Shown here: piece by piece, positions 1-8,024 of the stretch
How positions within the stretch are numbered: the stretch's first letter is position 1
Layout: each line of letters starts with the position of its first letter
Source: Pseudomonas lactis
GTDB lineage: Bacteria > Pseudomonadota > Gammaproteobacteria > Pseudomonadales > Pseudomonadaceae
NCBI RefSeq assembly: GCF_001439845.1
Contig: NZ_JYLO01000002.1
Span: 124,001-188,000, forward strand
Length of the DNA stretch: 64,000 nucleotides
Direction of reading: 5' to 3'
Made by a program: the position numbers and the translations under genes
Notes under the pieces: model-generated
Databases searched by the model: none
What the model was told of the DNA's origin: nothing
Seen by the model: only the letters and a program-made list of their open reading frames with translations

Positions 1-860
1 CCTATGCTGTCGCCCAGAGTTGCATCTACGCTGGCGTGAACTACTGCGACTTGTCCGACTGCCGCACCTTCGTCAACGGTGTGAGCGTGCTGGATGCACA
101 AGCACGGCAGGCAGGCGTGGCGATCCTTAGCGGGTGCAGCTCCGTGCCGACGCTGTCGTGCGCCATCATCGATCAGTATCGCTATCGCTTCACCCGTATC
201 GACTCGATCGAGCACGGTATTTCCTCCTCGGCCAAGATGCCGGGCCTGTCCACCGTCGAAGGTGTGCTGGCTTACGCGGGCAAACCCATCAAGCAGCTCA
301 GGCATGGTCAGGTGCATGAAGTGCTGGGCTGGCAGGACCTGACGCTGCGCAAAATGCCTGAGCTTGGCACGCGGGTGTTGGCGAATGTGGATGTGCCCGA
401 CATGGACATCTTTGCTGGCCGCTATGGTGCCCACACCCTGAGCTTCAAGGCTGGTGCGGGGCTCAAGCTTGGCGGTGTCGCCAACTATCTGCTGGCCCAG
501 GCGCTGCGGTGGGGCGTCGTGCGTGACCATCTTGCCTGGGCTGCGCGGCTGCATCGGCTGGGTACTTGGTTCGAGCGCTTTGGCGATGGCAAAAGCGCGA
601 TGTACATCGACGTGAACGGCCTCGGTGCAGAAGGGCAACCGCTGTCCCTGGCGGTGCAACTGACGGCGCTGAATGACAAAGGCCCGGAAATCCCCAGCTG
701 CGCCGCCGTTGCTCTGGCCCTCAAAGTCGCCCAAGGCTATGTGCCTGAACCCGGTGCGCGGCCGTGCGTTGGCGAAATCACCGTCGACGAATACATGGCC
801 GCCATCAACGACCCGGCGAACCTTAGCCTAGCCGTGCATTTCTCTGACGGGCAGGGCTGA
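1..860 (+). CDS. Saccharopine dehydrogenase family protein (5' end outside window)
   Basis: The reading frame is open from base 3 without a start codon, so the N-terminus with the expected Rossmann nucleotide-binding motif lies upstream of the window. About 285 residues are visible. The segment reading AGVNYCDLSDCRTFV followed by GVAILSGCSSVPTLS is typical of saccharopine-dehydrogenase-like oxidoreductases, where a short-chain-like NAD(P) domain passes into a mixed alpha/beta domain. A GTG at 36 could be mistaken for the start, but the residues before it are in frame and fit the family. The stop lies 2 bases before the next gene, a membrane protein, so the two are probably co-transcribed. The substrate cannot be inferred; many family members are not lysine enzymes. 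Confidence 0.75.
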   Translation, partial: YAVAQSCIYAGVNYCDLSDCRTFVNGVSVLDAQARQAGVAILSGCSSVPTLSCAIIDQYRYRFTRIDSIEHGISSSAKMPGLSTVEGVLAYAGKPIKQLRHGQVHEVLGWQDLTLRKMPELGTRVLANVDVPDMDIFAGRYGAHTLSFKAGAGLKLGGVANYLLAQALRWGVVRDHLAWAARLHRLGTWFERFGDGKSAMYIDVNGLGAEGQPLSLAVQLTALNDKGPEIPSCAAVALALKVAQGYVPEPGARPCVGEITVDEYMAAINDPANLSLAVHFSDGQG

Positions 861-862
861 CC

Positions 863-1360
863 ATGCTCTATCTGAGCCTGAAATACATCCACATCATCGC
901 GGCGATTTTCCTGTTTGGCTTCGGCATGGGCTCGTATCTGTATCTGATCGCCGCGAGCCGTACGGCCAACCCGCAAGTGATTGCCCATGTGGCGCGGATG
1001 GTGGTGCAGTTCGATACCTGGATCACTACGCCGGCGGGCGTCATTCAGATCATTACCGGCTTTGTATTGATCAAGCTTGCCGGACTGGGGTTGACCACCG
1101 AATGGGTGCTGACTTCGCTGATCATCTTCCTGTGTGTGGGGGCTCTTTGGCTGCCGGTGCTGGTGCTGCAGAAGCGTTTGCAGCAGATGGCGCTCAGTGC
1201 GGTTGAGACGGGCAGGGCGCTTGGTGATGGATACCGCGGCGTCTATAGGCAATGGTTCTGGATGGGAGTTTTGGGTTTCTCTGGGATGTTTGTGATCGTG
1301 CTGATCATGGTCACGAAGATGACGCCATGGCAGTTGATTGGGCTGTTGCTGTATGGCTGA
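863..1360 (+). CDS. DUF2269-family integral membrane protein
   Basis: This 165-residue protein has four hydrophobic segments (about residues 6-28, 50-72, 82-105 and 135-160) and the N-terminal pattern LKYIHIIAA..FGFGMG typical of DUF2269 inner-membrane proteins. It begins 2 bases after the preceding oxidoreductase stop and is probably translationally coupled to it. The function of the family is not known. Fusions or pairings of a saccharopine-dehydrogenase-like protein with DUF2269 suggest a membrane-associated redox unit, which is inference. Confidence 0.75.
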   Translation: MLYLSLKYIHIIAAIFLFGFGMGSYLYLIAASRTANPQVIAHVARMVVQFDTWITTPAGVIQIITGFVLIKLAGLGLTTEWVLTSLIIFLCVGALWLPVLVLQKRLQQMALSAVETGRALGDGYRGVYRQWFWMGVLGFSGMFVIVLIMVTKMTPWQLIGLLLYG

Positions 1361-1411
1361 CATCAGCGCTGGCCGTTGCACTTGAGGCACTCGGGCTGAA
1401 ATAAATGCCGT

Positions 1412-1615
1412 TCAGGGCTTGGGATTCCAAGCCACCGCACACAACGCCAACCCCGCCAGCGTGGCGAACAACTGCACCTGCTCGATCCCGTGCGCCTGGA
1501 TCATTGCCCGCTCACCCTGGCTTAGCCACAGCAGCTTCGGCACCAGCCCATGGTAAGCAAACATGAAAGCCAGGCCGCCCCGCGCGATCCAGTTGATGCG
1601 CAACAGGGGGTTCAT
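1412..1615 (-). pseudogene. DoxX-like membrane protein, apparently truncated
   Basis: Only 67 residues are encoded, with two hydrophobic segments (about 11-30 and 48-62) and the N-terminal pattern GGLAFMFAYHGLVPKLLW seen in DoxX-like proteins, which usually run to about 120-130 residues and four helices. The frame stops shortly after the second helix and no continuation is visible in the roughly 50 bases left before the convergent gene. The ATG overlaps the stop of the DCC thiol oxidoreductase gene by 4 bases, an arrangement often found for DoxX/DCC pairs. It may be a decayed gene or a genuine short variant. The start is well fixed by the overlap. Confidence 0.5.
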
Positions 1616-2064
1616 GGCTGATCCTTCAAAAAGCGCTGTTCATGATCCGCGTTCGGCAACAGACAGGTATCGTATTTCCCGAACAGCCGATAGCGATTGC
1701 GCGCGACGCGGTCGTAAGCCCAATCCCGAAGAAAGCGCGGGATGCCGCGCAGGAGCAGCATTGGGCGCCAGCGGGCAGGCAGTTGCGCAATGATTTGCAA
1801 CACCGCCTCCGAACGCTCCCAACAGTGCCGATCGCGGATCACTGCGAGGGTGTCGAACTGCTCCAGCGGCAACCCCGCCCACGCCAGCAGCGCCTGGCCC
1901 TCAGGTGACTGCACGGCGGCTAATCGCAAGCACCGTTGGCGGTCGTGGCGGATCAGAAACCTTGCCCAACCGTTACACAGCTTGCACACCCCGTCGAACA
2001 ACACCACGGTTTCACCGGGCTTGAGGAATGGCGCGGGGGTAGGGCGGGTGTCGGAGGCAGGCAT
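1612..2064 (-). CDS. DCC-type thiol-disulfide oxidoreductase (DUF393)
   Basis: The 150-residue protein carries the defining N-terminal motif VVLFDGVCKLCNGW, with the Asp-Gly-Val-Cys-x-x-Cys element that gives the DCC family its name, followed by ARFLIRHDRQ and a C-terminal YDTCLLP segment. Proteins of this family have a thioredoxin-like fold with a presumed redox-active CxxC. It overlaps the downstream DoxX-like fragment by 4 bases, so the two form an operon. The start codon is the only upstream ATG, and no strong Shine-Dalgarno sequence is seen in front of it. The substrate is unknown. Confidence 0.8.
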   Translation of the reverse strand: MPASDTRPTPAPFLKPGETVVLFDGVCKLCNGWARFLIRHDRQRCLRLAAVQSPEGQALLAWAGLPLEQFDTLAVIRDRHCWERSEAVLQIIAQLPARWRPMLLLRGIPRFLRDWAYDRVARNRYRLFGKYDTCLLPNADHEQRFLKDQP

Positions 2065-2196
2065 GTACGTAGGTCCAGTCTGGCCGGGTTAGCCTGGATC
2101 ATACCTGCCTTCGCCTGCACTGTAGTGTTTGGGGTTAGCTACCCCAATGAGCTTCAGGGGGCGCGCCGGTGATTCGAAGGCAGATCTGTCACCGCT

Positions 2197-2829
2197 TCAA
2201 GGCGATTCTTCGGTATTCAGAAACGGTCCGACTGAGCCAAATGGGTAACTGTTCATGCCAATACGCAAAGGCGCTATCGGGCTAGCTGCAGCGCCGATCA
2301 GCAGGACGTTGTCGATAACAATGGTCTCTCCCGGTGCCCGATTATCTGCGGCGACGATGAGGTAATAAGTACCGCTGTTTTTCACTGTACCGGTCAAGGC
2401 TTGGTTGATGACTCCGACTATGCCGGTCGCCTTGCCAAAGCCTTCGCCTTGCACATTACCCTGGGCATCCATGAGGATTAAATACGGGTTCAACGCGTAT
2501 TTGCTGAATCCTAAGCAGGCGTTGACGCACCAAGAGTTAACGTTGATATGGAAGACTTTGTCTTTAACCAGGGTAGTGCTGAACACTCGATAATTAGAGG
2601 GCGTTCCATTGATCAGGATACGAGGTTCTGCGGCGGTAATTTTCCATTGAGGTGGTCGCCAGCCGGGGTCGACAGGCATGGGTACCGCCTGCGAAATATG
2701 CAGGGCTTCCACCGGTGTGAGAGCCAAAGGCGTCTGGCTGTTTTTGACTTGGTCTATAAACAGCGTTGCTGGACTGCTTGAACACGCCGTTATAAAAAAA
2801 CAGAAGAGTGATACAAACAATATTCGCAT
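2197..2829 (-). CDS. Putative lipoprotein of unknown function
   Basis: The 210-residue product begins MRILFVSLFCFFITAC with a lipobox ending at Cys16, predicting a lipid-anchored envelope protein. The mature part is rich in beta-prone sequence and contains two cysteines in a WCVNACLG segment, possibly a disulfide. I do not recognise a family. The start is set at 2829 because AAGGAAG stands about 7 bases upstream of the ATG; the frame stays open for 33 more codons upstream, but that would hide the signal peptide. A strong hairpin terminator separates it from the upstream lipoprotein gene. Confidence 0.6.
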   Translation of the reverse strand: MRILFVSLFCFFITACSSSPATLFIDQVKNSQTPLALTPVEALHISQAVPMPVDPGWRPPQWKITAAEPRILINGTPSNYRVFSTTLVKDKVFHINVNSWCVNACLGFSKYALNPYLILMDAQGNVQGEGFGKATGIVGVINQALTGTVKNSGTYYLIVAADNRAPGETIVIDNVLLIGAAASPIAPLRIGMNSYPFGSVGPFLNTEESP

Positions 2830-2886
2830 GACTGCTTCCTTTAATCGGCTGCTCTCGACGTAGCACACCCGCTTATCACTTGCGCT

Positions 2887-2925
2887 AAAAAGCCGCTGTC
2901 TCATACCGAGATCAAGCGGCTTTTT
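2887..2925 (-). terminator. Intrinsic terminator between two lipoprotein genes
   Basis: AAAAAGCCGCT and AGCGGCTTTTT form an 11-bp stem around a 17-base loop. It lies directly after the stop of the 2931-3266 gene, and read on the minus strand it ends in a T run. Its symmetry could also stop plus-strand transcripts. Confidence 0.8.
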
Positions 2926-2930
2926 CACAC

Positions 2931-3266
2931 TTATTGCGCGGTCTTCAGCTTAATCACATCACCGGAGATCTTGGTGGTGTAGCCGTTCAATACCCAAGCC
3001 CAGAACCACTTTTCCTGCACTTGCGTGTTAATCAACGCGTCGCCGCCCTTGGCCTTGATGGCTGCATCCTGGGCGCGCACGAAGCGGTTGTTCTGGCCGA
3101 TGGGGATGACGCCCAGCAGCATGATGCCAGTGGCGCTGGCTTCGCTGTGGCCCAGCACGGTGTATTGGCTGGCGTCGTATTGCTGGGTTTTCATGGCGGT
3201 GCCGGTGCAACCTGCCAGGGTGAAACCAAGTACGGCTGCTGCTACGACTTTACTGACGTATTTCAC
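2931..3266 (-). CDS. Small lipoprotein, unknown function
   Basis: The protein has 111 residues with a signal peptide MKYVSKVVAAAVLGFTLAGC and a clear lipobox (LAGC, Cys20). The mature part resembles small envelope lipoproteins with a GIMLLGVIPIGQNNRFVRA segment followed by AIKAKGGDALINTQV, a pattern I associate with TRL-like bacterial lipoproteins, though I cannot confirm the family by eye. It is followed immediately by an intrinsic terminator and appears monocistronic. Confidence 0.65.
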   Translation of the reverse strand: MKYVSKVVAAAVLGFTLAGCTGTAMKTQQYDASQYTVLGHSEASATGIMLLGVIPIGQNNRFVRAQDAAIKAKGGDALINTQVQEKWFWAWVLNGYTTKISGDVIKLKTAQ

Positions 3267-3391
3267 TCATAACTCCATAGATTCAATCTCGAGATTCAAT
3301 TCTCGGGGGCGACACTTTAAGCCCTCAGTTGACAGATTGAAATCGATCAGCAAGGCTGGCATGCAGATGGCTCAGTCTGGCGGGTACTGCG

Positions 3392-3440
3392 CGGTGATCC
3401 CATCGCAGCCTCGCCGGGGCTCGACAGCGCCCACATTTAT
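3392..3440. repeat. Degenerate single REP-like element
   Basis: The stretch from CGCAGCCTCGCC to GCGCCCACATTT resembles one arm of the Pseudomonas REP family (TGTGGGAGC..GGCTTG) but carries several mismatches and no clean partner arm. It sits between a lipoprotein gene and the DUF4337 gene. Confidence 0.35.
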
Positions 3441-3451
3441 TCTTCGGCGTG

Positions 3452-4030
3452 TCAGAGATGCAGCCACGCCAGGCCACCCAACATCACCGCCACTCCGCCG
3501 GCGGTGTACGACATGCGTTTGAGCCATTCCTTGCGCGTGAGCAGGGTAATCGCCGCCAATGAAATCGCGATCTGAATCGCCGTCATCGCCTGGGCCCAGC
3601 GATGGTGCTGGTGCAGCGCTTCCTCGGATTTGTGGTCCCAGTCCCGTGAAGTGGCCTCAAGCGTTTCGGCCTGTTTACGCACTTCTTCCTTCTGGCGCTT
3701 GTAGCGCTCGATCTCCGCCTGGTAATGCGCCGCATCCACGCCGGGAATATGGCTGGCCAGTTCTGCCAGGTTCTGGCGGCTGGATTTGGCCTGGTAGTAG
3801 TTCCACTGGTTAGCGGCTTCGGTCTTGATGATGGCGGCGTTGTTCTTGTCCATCGCAGCTTCACTTTCGCTGGAGCCGGCCTGATAGCTGAGCATGGCAC
3901 CGACGGTCGCCATGATCGCGGTCATCACGGCGATACGACTGGCAAAGCTATCGCCGCGGCCGTGAGCATGCTCGGTGGTGTGTTCAAGGTGTTTTTCGTG
4001 GGGGCTGGGAACTTCGAAGGCTTCGGACAT
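3452..4030 (-). CDS. DUF4337-family membrane protein
   Basis: The 192-residue protein has a histidine-rich N-terminus (HEKHLEHTTEHAHGRG), a transmembrane segment at about 30-52, a charged coiled-coil-like middle with KTEAANQWNYYQAKSSRQ, and two hydrophobic segments near the C-terminus (about 146-165 and 172-190). This order, particularly the NQWNYYQAKS motif, is characteristic of DUF4337. No function is established for the family. The gene appears to be alone, with a LysR gene upstream on the same strand about 50 bases away. Confidence 0.75.
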   Translation of the reverse strand: MSEAFEVPSPHEKHLEHTTEHAHGRGDSFASRIAVMTAIMATVGAMLSYQAGSSESEAAMDKNNAAIIKTEAANQWNYYQAKSSRQNLAELASHIPGVDAAHYQAEIERYKRQKEEVRKQAETLEATSRDWDHKSEEALHQHHRWAQAMTAIQIAISLAAITLLTRKEWLKRMSYTAGGVAVMLGGLAWLHL

Positions 4031-4083
4031 GGGGCGACCGCGAACGGATTGAGGTGCGCTGATTGTTCACCAGCGCAGCTGTC

Positions 4084-4968
4084 TCAAGCCTGTACGTAAC
4101 GCTGCAAACCTGCCACCAGTGCATCGAATGTCACCCGGCAGCGTGGGCTGTTGCGCAGGTCTTCGTGCATGCTTACCCAAGTGTCCATTTTAAATGCGAA
4201 GCCGTCAGGCAGCACTCGGCGCAGACGTGGGTCGCGCTGGGCCAGTTGTACCTGGCACCCACCGATGCCGGCACCGGCGCGGATCATTGCCAGTTGCGCC
4301 AGGTCGCTGTCGCTACTGATGGCGAAGGCGTTGCGCTCAAAACCCTTGATTGCCAGGCTGCGGATAAATGCAGTGGCTTGATCAAAGCCGATGACGGAGT
4401 GGCCGGCCAGGTCGTGCATGTGTTGGGGGATGCCGTGTTGCTGCAGGTAATCGTCACGGGCATGCAGGCCGACTTCGATCAGGCCGATACGCCGCGCCAG
4501 CAGCTGCTCCTGGCTGGGGCGCACCATGCGCACGGCAATGTCGGCTTCCAGCTGCAGCAGGTCGCTCAAGCGGTTGGTCAGCACCAGTTCCACCTTCAGG
4601 TGCGGGTGTTCCCGGCGCAATTGCGTGATGATCGGCGGCAGTACCTCCACACCCACCACTTCACTGGCCGATACTCGTACCACGCCGCGCACCTCATCGC
4701 CTTGGGACGAGGCGGCGCGTTCAAGGGCGGCGGCGGTACGCGCCATGGTTTCTGCATGCGCCCGCAGTGTGTGGGCGACCGTAGTGGGTAATAAGCCTGA
4801 GGGCGAGCGGGTGAACAACACGACGCCCAGCGCCGTTTCCAGCGCGGCGATGTGCCGCCCTACCGTGGGTTGGGTGATGCCGAGCTGCCGTGCGGCCCCC
4901 GACAGCGATCCTTCCTTGAGTACACCGAGAAATGACCGGTAAAGCTCCCAACCGATATCCGTAGCCAT
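4084..4968 (-). CDS. LysR-family transcriptional regulator
   Basis: The 294-residue protein has the N-terminal winged helix-turn-helix of LysR regulators (FLGVLKEGSLSGAARQLGITQPTVGRHIAALE) and a C-terminal substrate-binding region. The ATG at 4968 gives the normal LysR length; the frame is open further upstream, but that extension lacks conserved sequence. It is divergent from the NAD-dependent epimerase-like gene starting at 5063 with a 94-base gap, the usual arrangement for a LysR regulator and its target. The effector is unknown. Confidence 0.85.
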   Translation of the reverse strand: MATDIGWELYRSFLGVLKEGSLSGAARQLGITQPTVGRHIAALETALGVVLFTRSPSGLLPTTVAHTLRAHAETMARTAAALERAASSQGDEVRGVVRVSASEVVGVEVLPPIITQLRREHPHLKVELVLTNRLSDLLQLEADIAVRMVRPSQEQLLARRIGLIEVGLHARDDYLQQHGIPQHMHDLAGHSVIGFDQATAFIRSLAIKGFERNAFAISSDSDLAQLAMIRAGAGIGGCQVQLAQRDPRLRRVLPDGFAFKMDTWVSMHEDLRNSPRCRVTFDALVAGLQRYVQA

Positions 4969-5062
4969 ACATAAATGTATAGCGGCTCGATACTCTTGGG
5001 CAATTCCTCTATAGCTGTTCCGCATCCAACATACCCTCATCAACCAACAGTGGGAGAGGGTG

Positions 5063-6031
5063 ATGAGCAAGGTTCTGGTTTTGGGTGCAACCGGTGGCAT
5101 TGGTGGCGAAGTGGCGCGGCAGTTGAGCGCGGCGGGCTGGGAGGTGCGGGCGTTGACTCGGGATCTGATCAAGGCTCGCAGCCAAAATCCTGTTTTTACG
5201 TGGCTAAAAGGCGATGCCCTGAATCGCGACGACGTGATCGCGGCCGCCCGGGGCTGCGCGGTAATCGTGCACGGCGTCAATCCGCCGGGTTATCGCAAAT
5301 GGGCCGAGTGGGTGTTGCCGATGATCGACAACTCCATTGCGGCGGCCATCTGCGAAGGCGCGACAGTCGTGCTGCCCGGCACGGTCTACAACTTCGGGCC
5401 GGATGCATTCCCTGTGCTGCACGAAGACTCACCCCAGCACCCGCTGACTCGCAAGGGCGCGATCCGTGTGCAGATGGAGCAGCGCTTGCGAGCCGCTTCC
5501 ACTCAGGGCGCCCGGGTGGTGATTGTGCGCGCTGGGGATTTTTTCGGCGCCAGGGTGGCCAATAACTGGTTTGCCCAAGGCTTGGTCAAACCCGGCAAAC
5601 CGGTGCACACCATCCGCTACCCAGGCGATTACGGCGTGGCCCATCAATGGGCTTATCTGCCGGACGTAGCGCGTACAATGCTTGAGTTGATTGAGCGTCG
5701 TGCCAGTCTTGGCGCCTTCGCCTGCTTTCATATGGCTGGGTACATGGATGCGGACGGTACGCAGATGGCTAAGACGATCCAGCGTGTGGTGCTGCGCAGG
5801 ACGGGCCAGCAACCCAGGGTCGGCGCGTTTCCCTGGTGGTTGTTGAACTGGGCGGCGCCTTTTGTCGTCACCGTGCGTGAGATGCAGGAGATGCGCTACC
5901 TGTGGCAAACACCGTTGCGCCTGGATAACCAGCGCCTGCTCGCGACGCTCGGCCATGAGCCCCACACACCGCTGGAACAGGCGGTGGAGGCCACCCTGGT
6001 TGGCCTGGGTTGCCTGCCTACTTGCGTTTGA
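5063..6031 (+). CDS. NAD-dependent epimerase/dehydratase-like extended SDR
   Basis: The 322-residue protein opens with the Rossmann motif VLGATGGIGGEVARQL (GxxGxxG) and continues as an extended short-chain dehydrogenase/NAD-dependent epimerase fold; the segment VLPGTVYNFGP corresponds to the active-site strand but the usual YxxxK is not obvious. GGGAG stands about 6 bases before the ATG at 5063; an in-frame GTG at 5060 is the alternative start. The gene is divergent from a LysR regulator that probably controls it. Its 3' end overlaps the convergent DUF2784 gene by 14 bases. The substrate is unknown. Confidence 0.75.
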   Translation: MSKVLVLGATGGIGGEVARQLSAAGWEVRALTRDLIKARSQNPVFTWLKGDALNRDDVIAAARGCAVIVHGVNPPGYRKWAEWVLPMIDNSIAAAICEGATVVLPGTVYNFGPDAFPVLHEDSPQHPLTRKGAIRVQMEQRLRAASTQGARVVIVRAGDFFGARVANNWFAQGLVKPGKPVHTIRYPGDYGVAHQWAYLPDVARTMLELIERRASLGAFACFHMAGYMDADGTQMAKTIQRVVLRRTGQQPRVGAFPWWLLNWAAPFVVTVREMQEMRYLWQTPLRLDNQRLLATLGHEPHTPLEQAVEATLVGLGCLPTCV

Positions 6032-6374
6032 TCAGGCGTGCATACACGGCGAGGTTGACCACCACCACCACGGCCCCCAGCACTAATTGAGTATTCGCAG
6101 TCAGCCCGGCTGGGTAGATCATCGTCAGAATGTAATGCTCGATAAACCCACCGCCATTACCATCCTGCCCGGCCAAGTGGCGAAACAGGTTTTCCCAACG
6201 GGTGAGTGGGCAGGGCAGGTGCAGCACCTCCACCGCGATGCCCCAGGCAACGGCGGGCAGGTGCAGCCACATTACCCTGGGCCACTTCAGGGTGAGCAGG
6301 CCGCCGAACAGCACGAACAGGATAAAGGCCAGGTGGAACAGCACGAGGCCGTCGGCGACTAGGCGGTAGAGCAT
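6018..6374 (-). CDS. DUF2784-family membrane protein
   Basis: The 118-residue protein has four hydrophobic segments and the family pattern ADGLVLFHLAFILFVLFGGLL near the N-terminus, followed by PLTRWENLFRHLAG. These are typical of DUF2784 inner-membrane proteins, whose function is unknown. It is tail-to-tail with, and overlaps by 14 bases, the preceding SDR gene. Confidence 0.8.
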   Translation of the reverse strand: MLYRLVADGLVLFHLAFILFVLFGGLLTLKWPRVMWLHLPAVAWGIAVEVLHLPCPLTRWENLFRHLAGQDGNGGGFIEHYILTMIYPAGLTANTQLVLGAVVVVVNLAVYARLIKRK

Positions 6375-6425
6375 GTTTGAGCTCGATGTGAGGTGAAGGG
6401 GTACGTGAATTTTTGCAGCGCGCCG

Positions 6426-6752
6426 TTATAGCTCCAGTTGACTGGCATTGATACCGAACGCCTTGGCAATCTTTTCCCGCGTGGTGCGGCGGGGTTTGCT
6501 GACCGCTTCCTGCTGGGCAAATGCCGATTGTGAAATACCCAGGCGTTGGGCGACTTCTTCCTGGGTCAAGCTTAGGTGCTCGCGCCACGCGCGGATAGGT
6601 GTTGCGCCATCCACCAGGCGGCTGACTACCGCATGGGGAATCAGGTTTGGATCGTTTTGCTGCGCCACATAGTGTTCATAGGGAATCACCACATAGGCTG
6701 GCTTGCCCTGCGTATTGTGGATGATCTGTACGGCAGTAGGTTCGCTCGTCAC
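6426..6752 (-). CDS. XRE-family antitoxin of a RelE-type toxin-antitoxin pair
   Basis: The 108-residue protein has an N-terminal part resembling Phd/YefM-like antitoxin openings (IIHNTQGKPAYVVIPYEHY) and a C-terminal Cro/C1-type helix-turn-helix (LSLTQEEVAQRLGISQSAFAQQE). It starts at GTG 6752, preceded by AGAGG about 9 bases upstream, inside the 3' part of the toxin gene. It would bind the toxin and repress the common promoter. The toxin-first order resembles HigBA-type modules. Confidence 0.8.
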   Translation of the reverse strand: MTSEPTAVQIIHNTQGKPAYVVIPYEHYVAQQNDPNLIPHAVVSRLVDGATPIRAWREHLSLTQEEVAQRLGISQSAFAQQEAVSKPRRTTREKIAKAFGINASQLEL

Positions 6753-6987
6753 GTTTTTTAACCTCTTGGATGCTGACGACCTGGATGCTGCCGTCCCAGT
6801 CGAAAAGGACCCGGTAATGACCTACCCGCAAGCGATAGCTGTGAGGATGGTTAACCAGCACCTTGACGTTGATTGCATCGGGCATGTGTTCAAGAGCGGA
6901 CACGGCATCGCGTACCTGTTGCTGATGATACGAATGCAACCGAAGCAATTGTTTGACGGCTTTTCGGGTCCATTGGATTGAGTTCAT
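6676..6987 (-). CDS. RelE/ParE-family toxin
   Basis: The 103-residue protein shows the RelE/ParE pattern: W-x-x-KAVKQLLRL at the N-terminus, a central HPHSYRLRVGHYRVLFDWD core and a closing strand IQVVSIQEVKKRDERTY. These proteins are usually ribosome-dependent mRNA endonucleases (RelE) or gyrase inhibitors (ParE). The reading frame continues about 19 residues beyond the usual end of the fold, and that tail overlaps the antitoxin gene by 77 bases in a different frame. No Shine-Dalgarno sequence is evident before the ATG, which may limit toxin synthesis. Confidence 0.8.
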   Translation of the reverse strand: MNSIQWTRKAVKQLLRLHSYHQQQVRDAVSALEHMPDAINVKVLVNHPHSYRLRVGHYRVLFDWDGSIQVVSIQEVKKRDERTYCRTDHPQYAGQASLCGDSL

Positions 6988-7210
6988 GGAGGTTAATAAG
7001 TCTTTTATAAGGTTTGCAATCGGTATTTTCAGATTCGTGTCGACGGGTCATGACGTTGTCCTCTCAAACCCTAGCTGGCCGCCGTCAGCGCCGAGGGTTA
7101 AAACTGTTGCGTGGTATGAATCAACGGTTGGTCCACGAAGGTTGCTTGCAGGCAACGAGGGCCGTTATTGTGCTGAATCCTTTTAGTCCTCGCCCCAAGG
7201 TTGTGTTGTG

Positions 7211-7897
7211 ATGAATGCACCGCGTACCGCTGTCCCGATCAAGGCCGTGATTTTCGATATGGACGGGTTGTTGCTGGATACCGAAGGCATCTACACCGAA
7301 GTCACGCAGATCATTGCCGAACGCTATGGCCGTACCTACGACTGGGGCATCAAGCAGCACATCATCGGGCGCGGTGCTCAGGATTTGGCCGATTACGTGG
7401 TCAAGGCACTGGACCTTCCGATCACGCCCGCCGAGTTTCTGGAAATACGCGAACCGCTGATGAGCGAGCGTTTTCCCAAGGCCCTGGGCATGCCCGGCGC
7501 CGAGGCGTTGGTGCGGCACTTGAAGGCGCACAATATTCCAATTGCGGTGGGCACCAGTTCATCGCGTAATTCGTTTGGCCACAAGACCACCTTGCACCGT
7601 GAATGGTTTGGCCTGTTCGACACCATCGTCACCGCCGACGACCCGGAAGTCGGCGCCGCCAAGCCCGCGCCGGACATCTTCCTTACCGCCGCGCGCCGCT
7701 TGGGTGTGGCGCCTGAGGATTGCCTGGTGTTCGAAGACTCGCCGTTCGGCGTGACGGCGGCGAAGGCTGCCAACATGACCGCTATTGCGGTGCCCGATGA
7801 GGCGATGGCTGACAGCAAGTACCAGCATGCTGACCAGATTATTCGCAAGCTCGCCGACTTTGACCTGGCCGCCTACGGCTTGCCTCCCATGGCCTGA
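7211..7897 (+). CDS. HAD-superfamily subclass IA phosphatase (beta-phosphoglucomutase / pseudouridine-5'-phosphatase-like)
   Basis: The 228-residue protein has all HAD motifs: motif I FDMDGLLLDTE (nucleophile Asp and Asp+2), motif II Thr/Ser in VGTSSSRN, motif III Lys in AAKPAPD, and motif IV EDSPFG. The helical cap between motifs I and II and the length fit the HAD-IA branch related to beta-phosphoglucomutase and pseudouridine-5'-phosphatase. It probably dephosphorylates a small sugar or nucleotide-derived phosphate. AAGG at 7197-7200 is compatible with either ATG 7211 or GTG 7208 as start. A REP pair follows the stop. Confidence 0.8.
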   Translation: MNAPRTAVPIKAVIFDMDGLLLDTEGIYTEVTQIIAERYGRTYDWGIKQHIIGRGAQDLADYVVKALDLPITPAEFLEIREPLMSERFPKALGMPGAEALVRHLKAHNIPIAVGTSSSRNSFGHKTTLHREWFGLFDTIVTADDPEVGAAKPAPDIFLTAARRLGVAPEDCLVFEDSPFGVTAAKAANMTAIAVPDEAMADSKYQHADQIIRKLADFDLAAYGLPPMA

Positions 7898-7911
7898 CCC
7901 CGCGCGGTCAA

Positions 7912-8005
7912 AAATGTGGGAGCGGGCTTGCCTGCGAAAGCGGTAGCGCAGTGACAGATGTGCCACTGACACACCGCCTTCGCGGGCAAGCCCGCTCCCA
8001 CATTT
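7912..8005. repeat. REP pair (REPIN) with AAATGTGGGAGC arms
   Basis: The left arm AAATGTGGGAGCGGGCTTGC and right arm GCAAGCCCGCTCCCACATTT are inverted around about 54 bases. Lying between convergent genes, it could form a long hairpin that also acts as a transcription barrier. Confidence 0.85.
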
Positions 8006-8024
8006 GGTGTGCGGTTTTGCAAAA

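Noticed and set aside
6752..6770. A-rich stretch AAAAAAC in the toxin gene as a programmed frameshift fusing toxin and antitoxin
   Set aside because: The heptamer is not in the phase required for classic -1 slippage, and the antitoxin has its own start and ribosome binding site.
7014..7211. Open frame of 65 codons before the HAD gene
   Set aside because: Basic shadow-like composition, no domain and no ribosome binding site; treated as intergenic.
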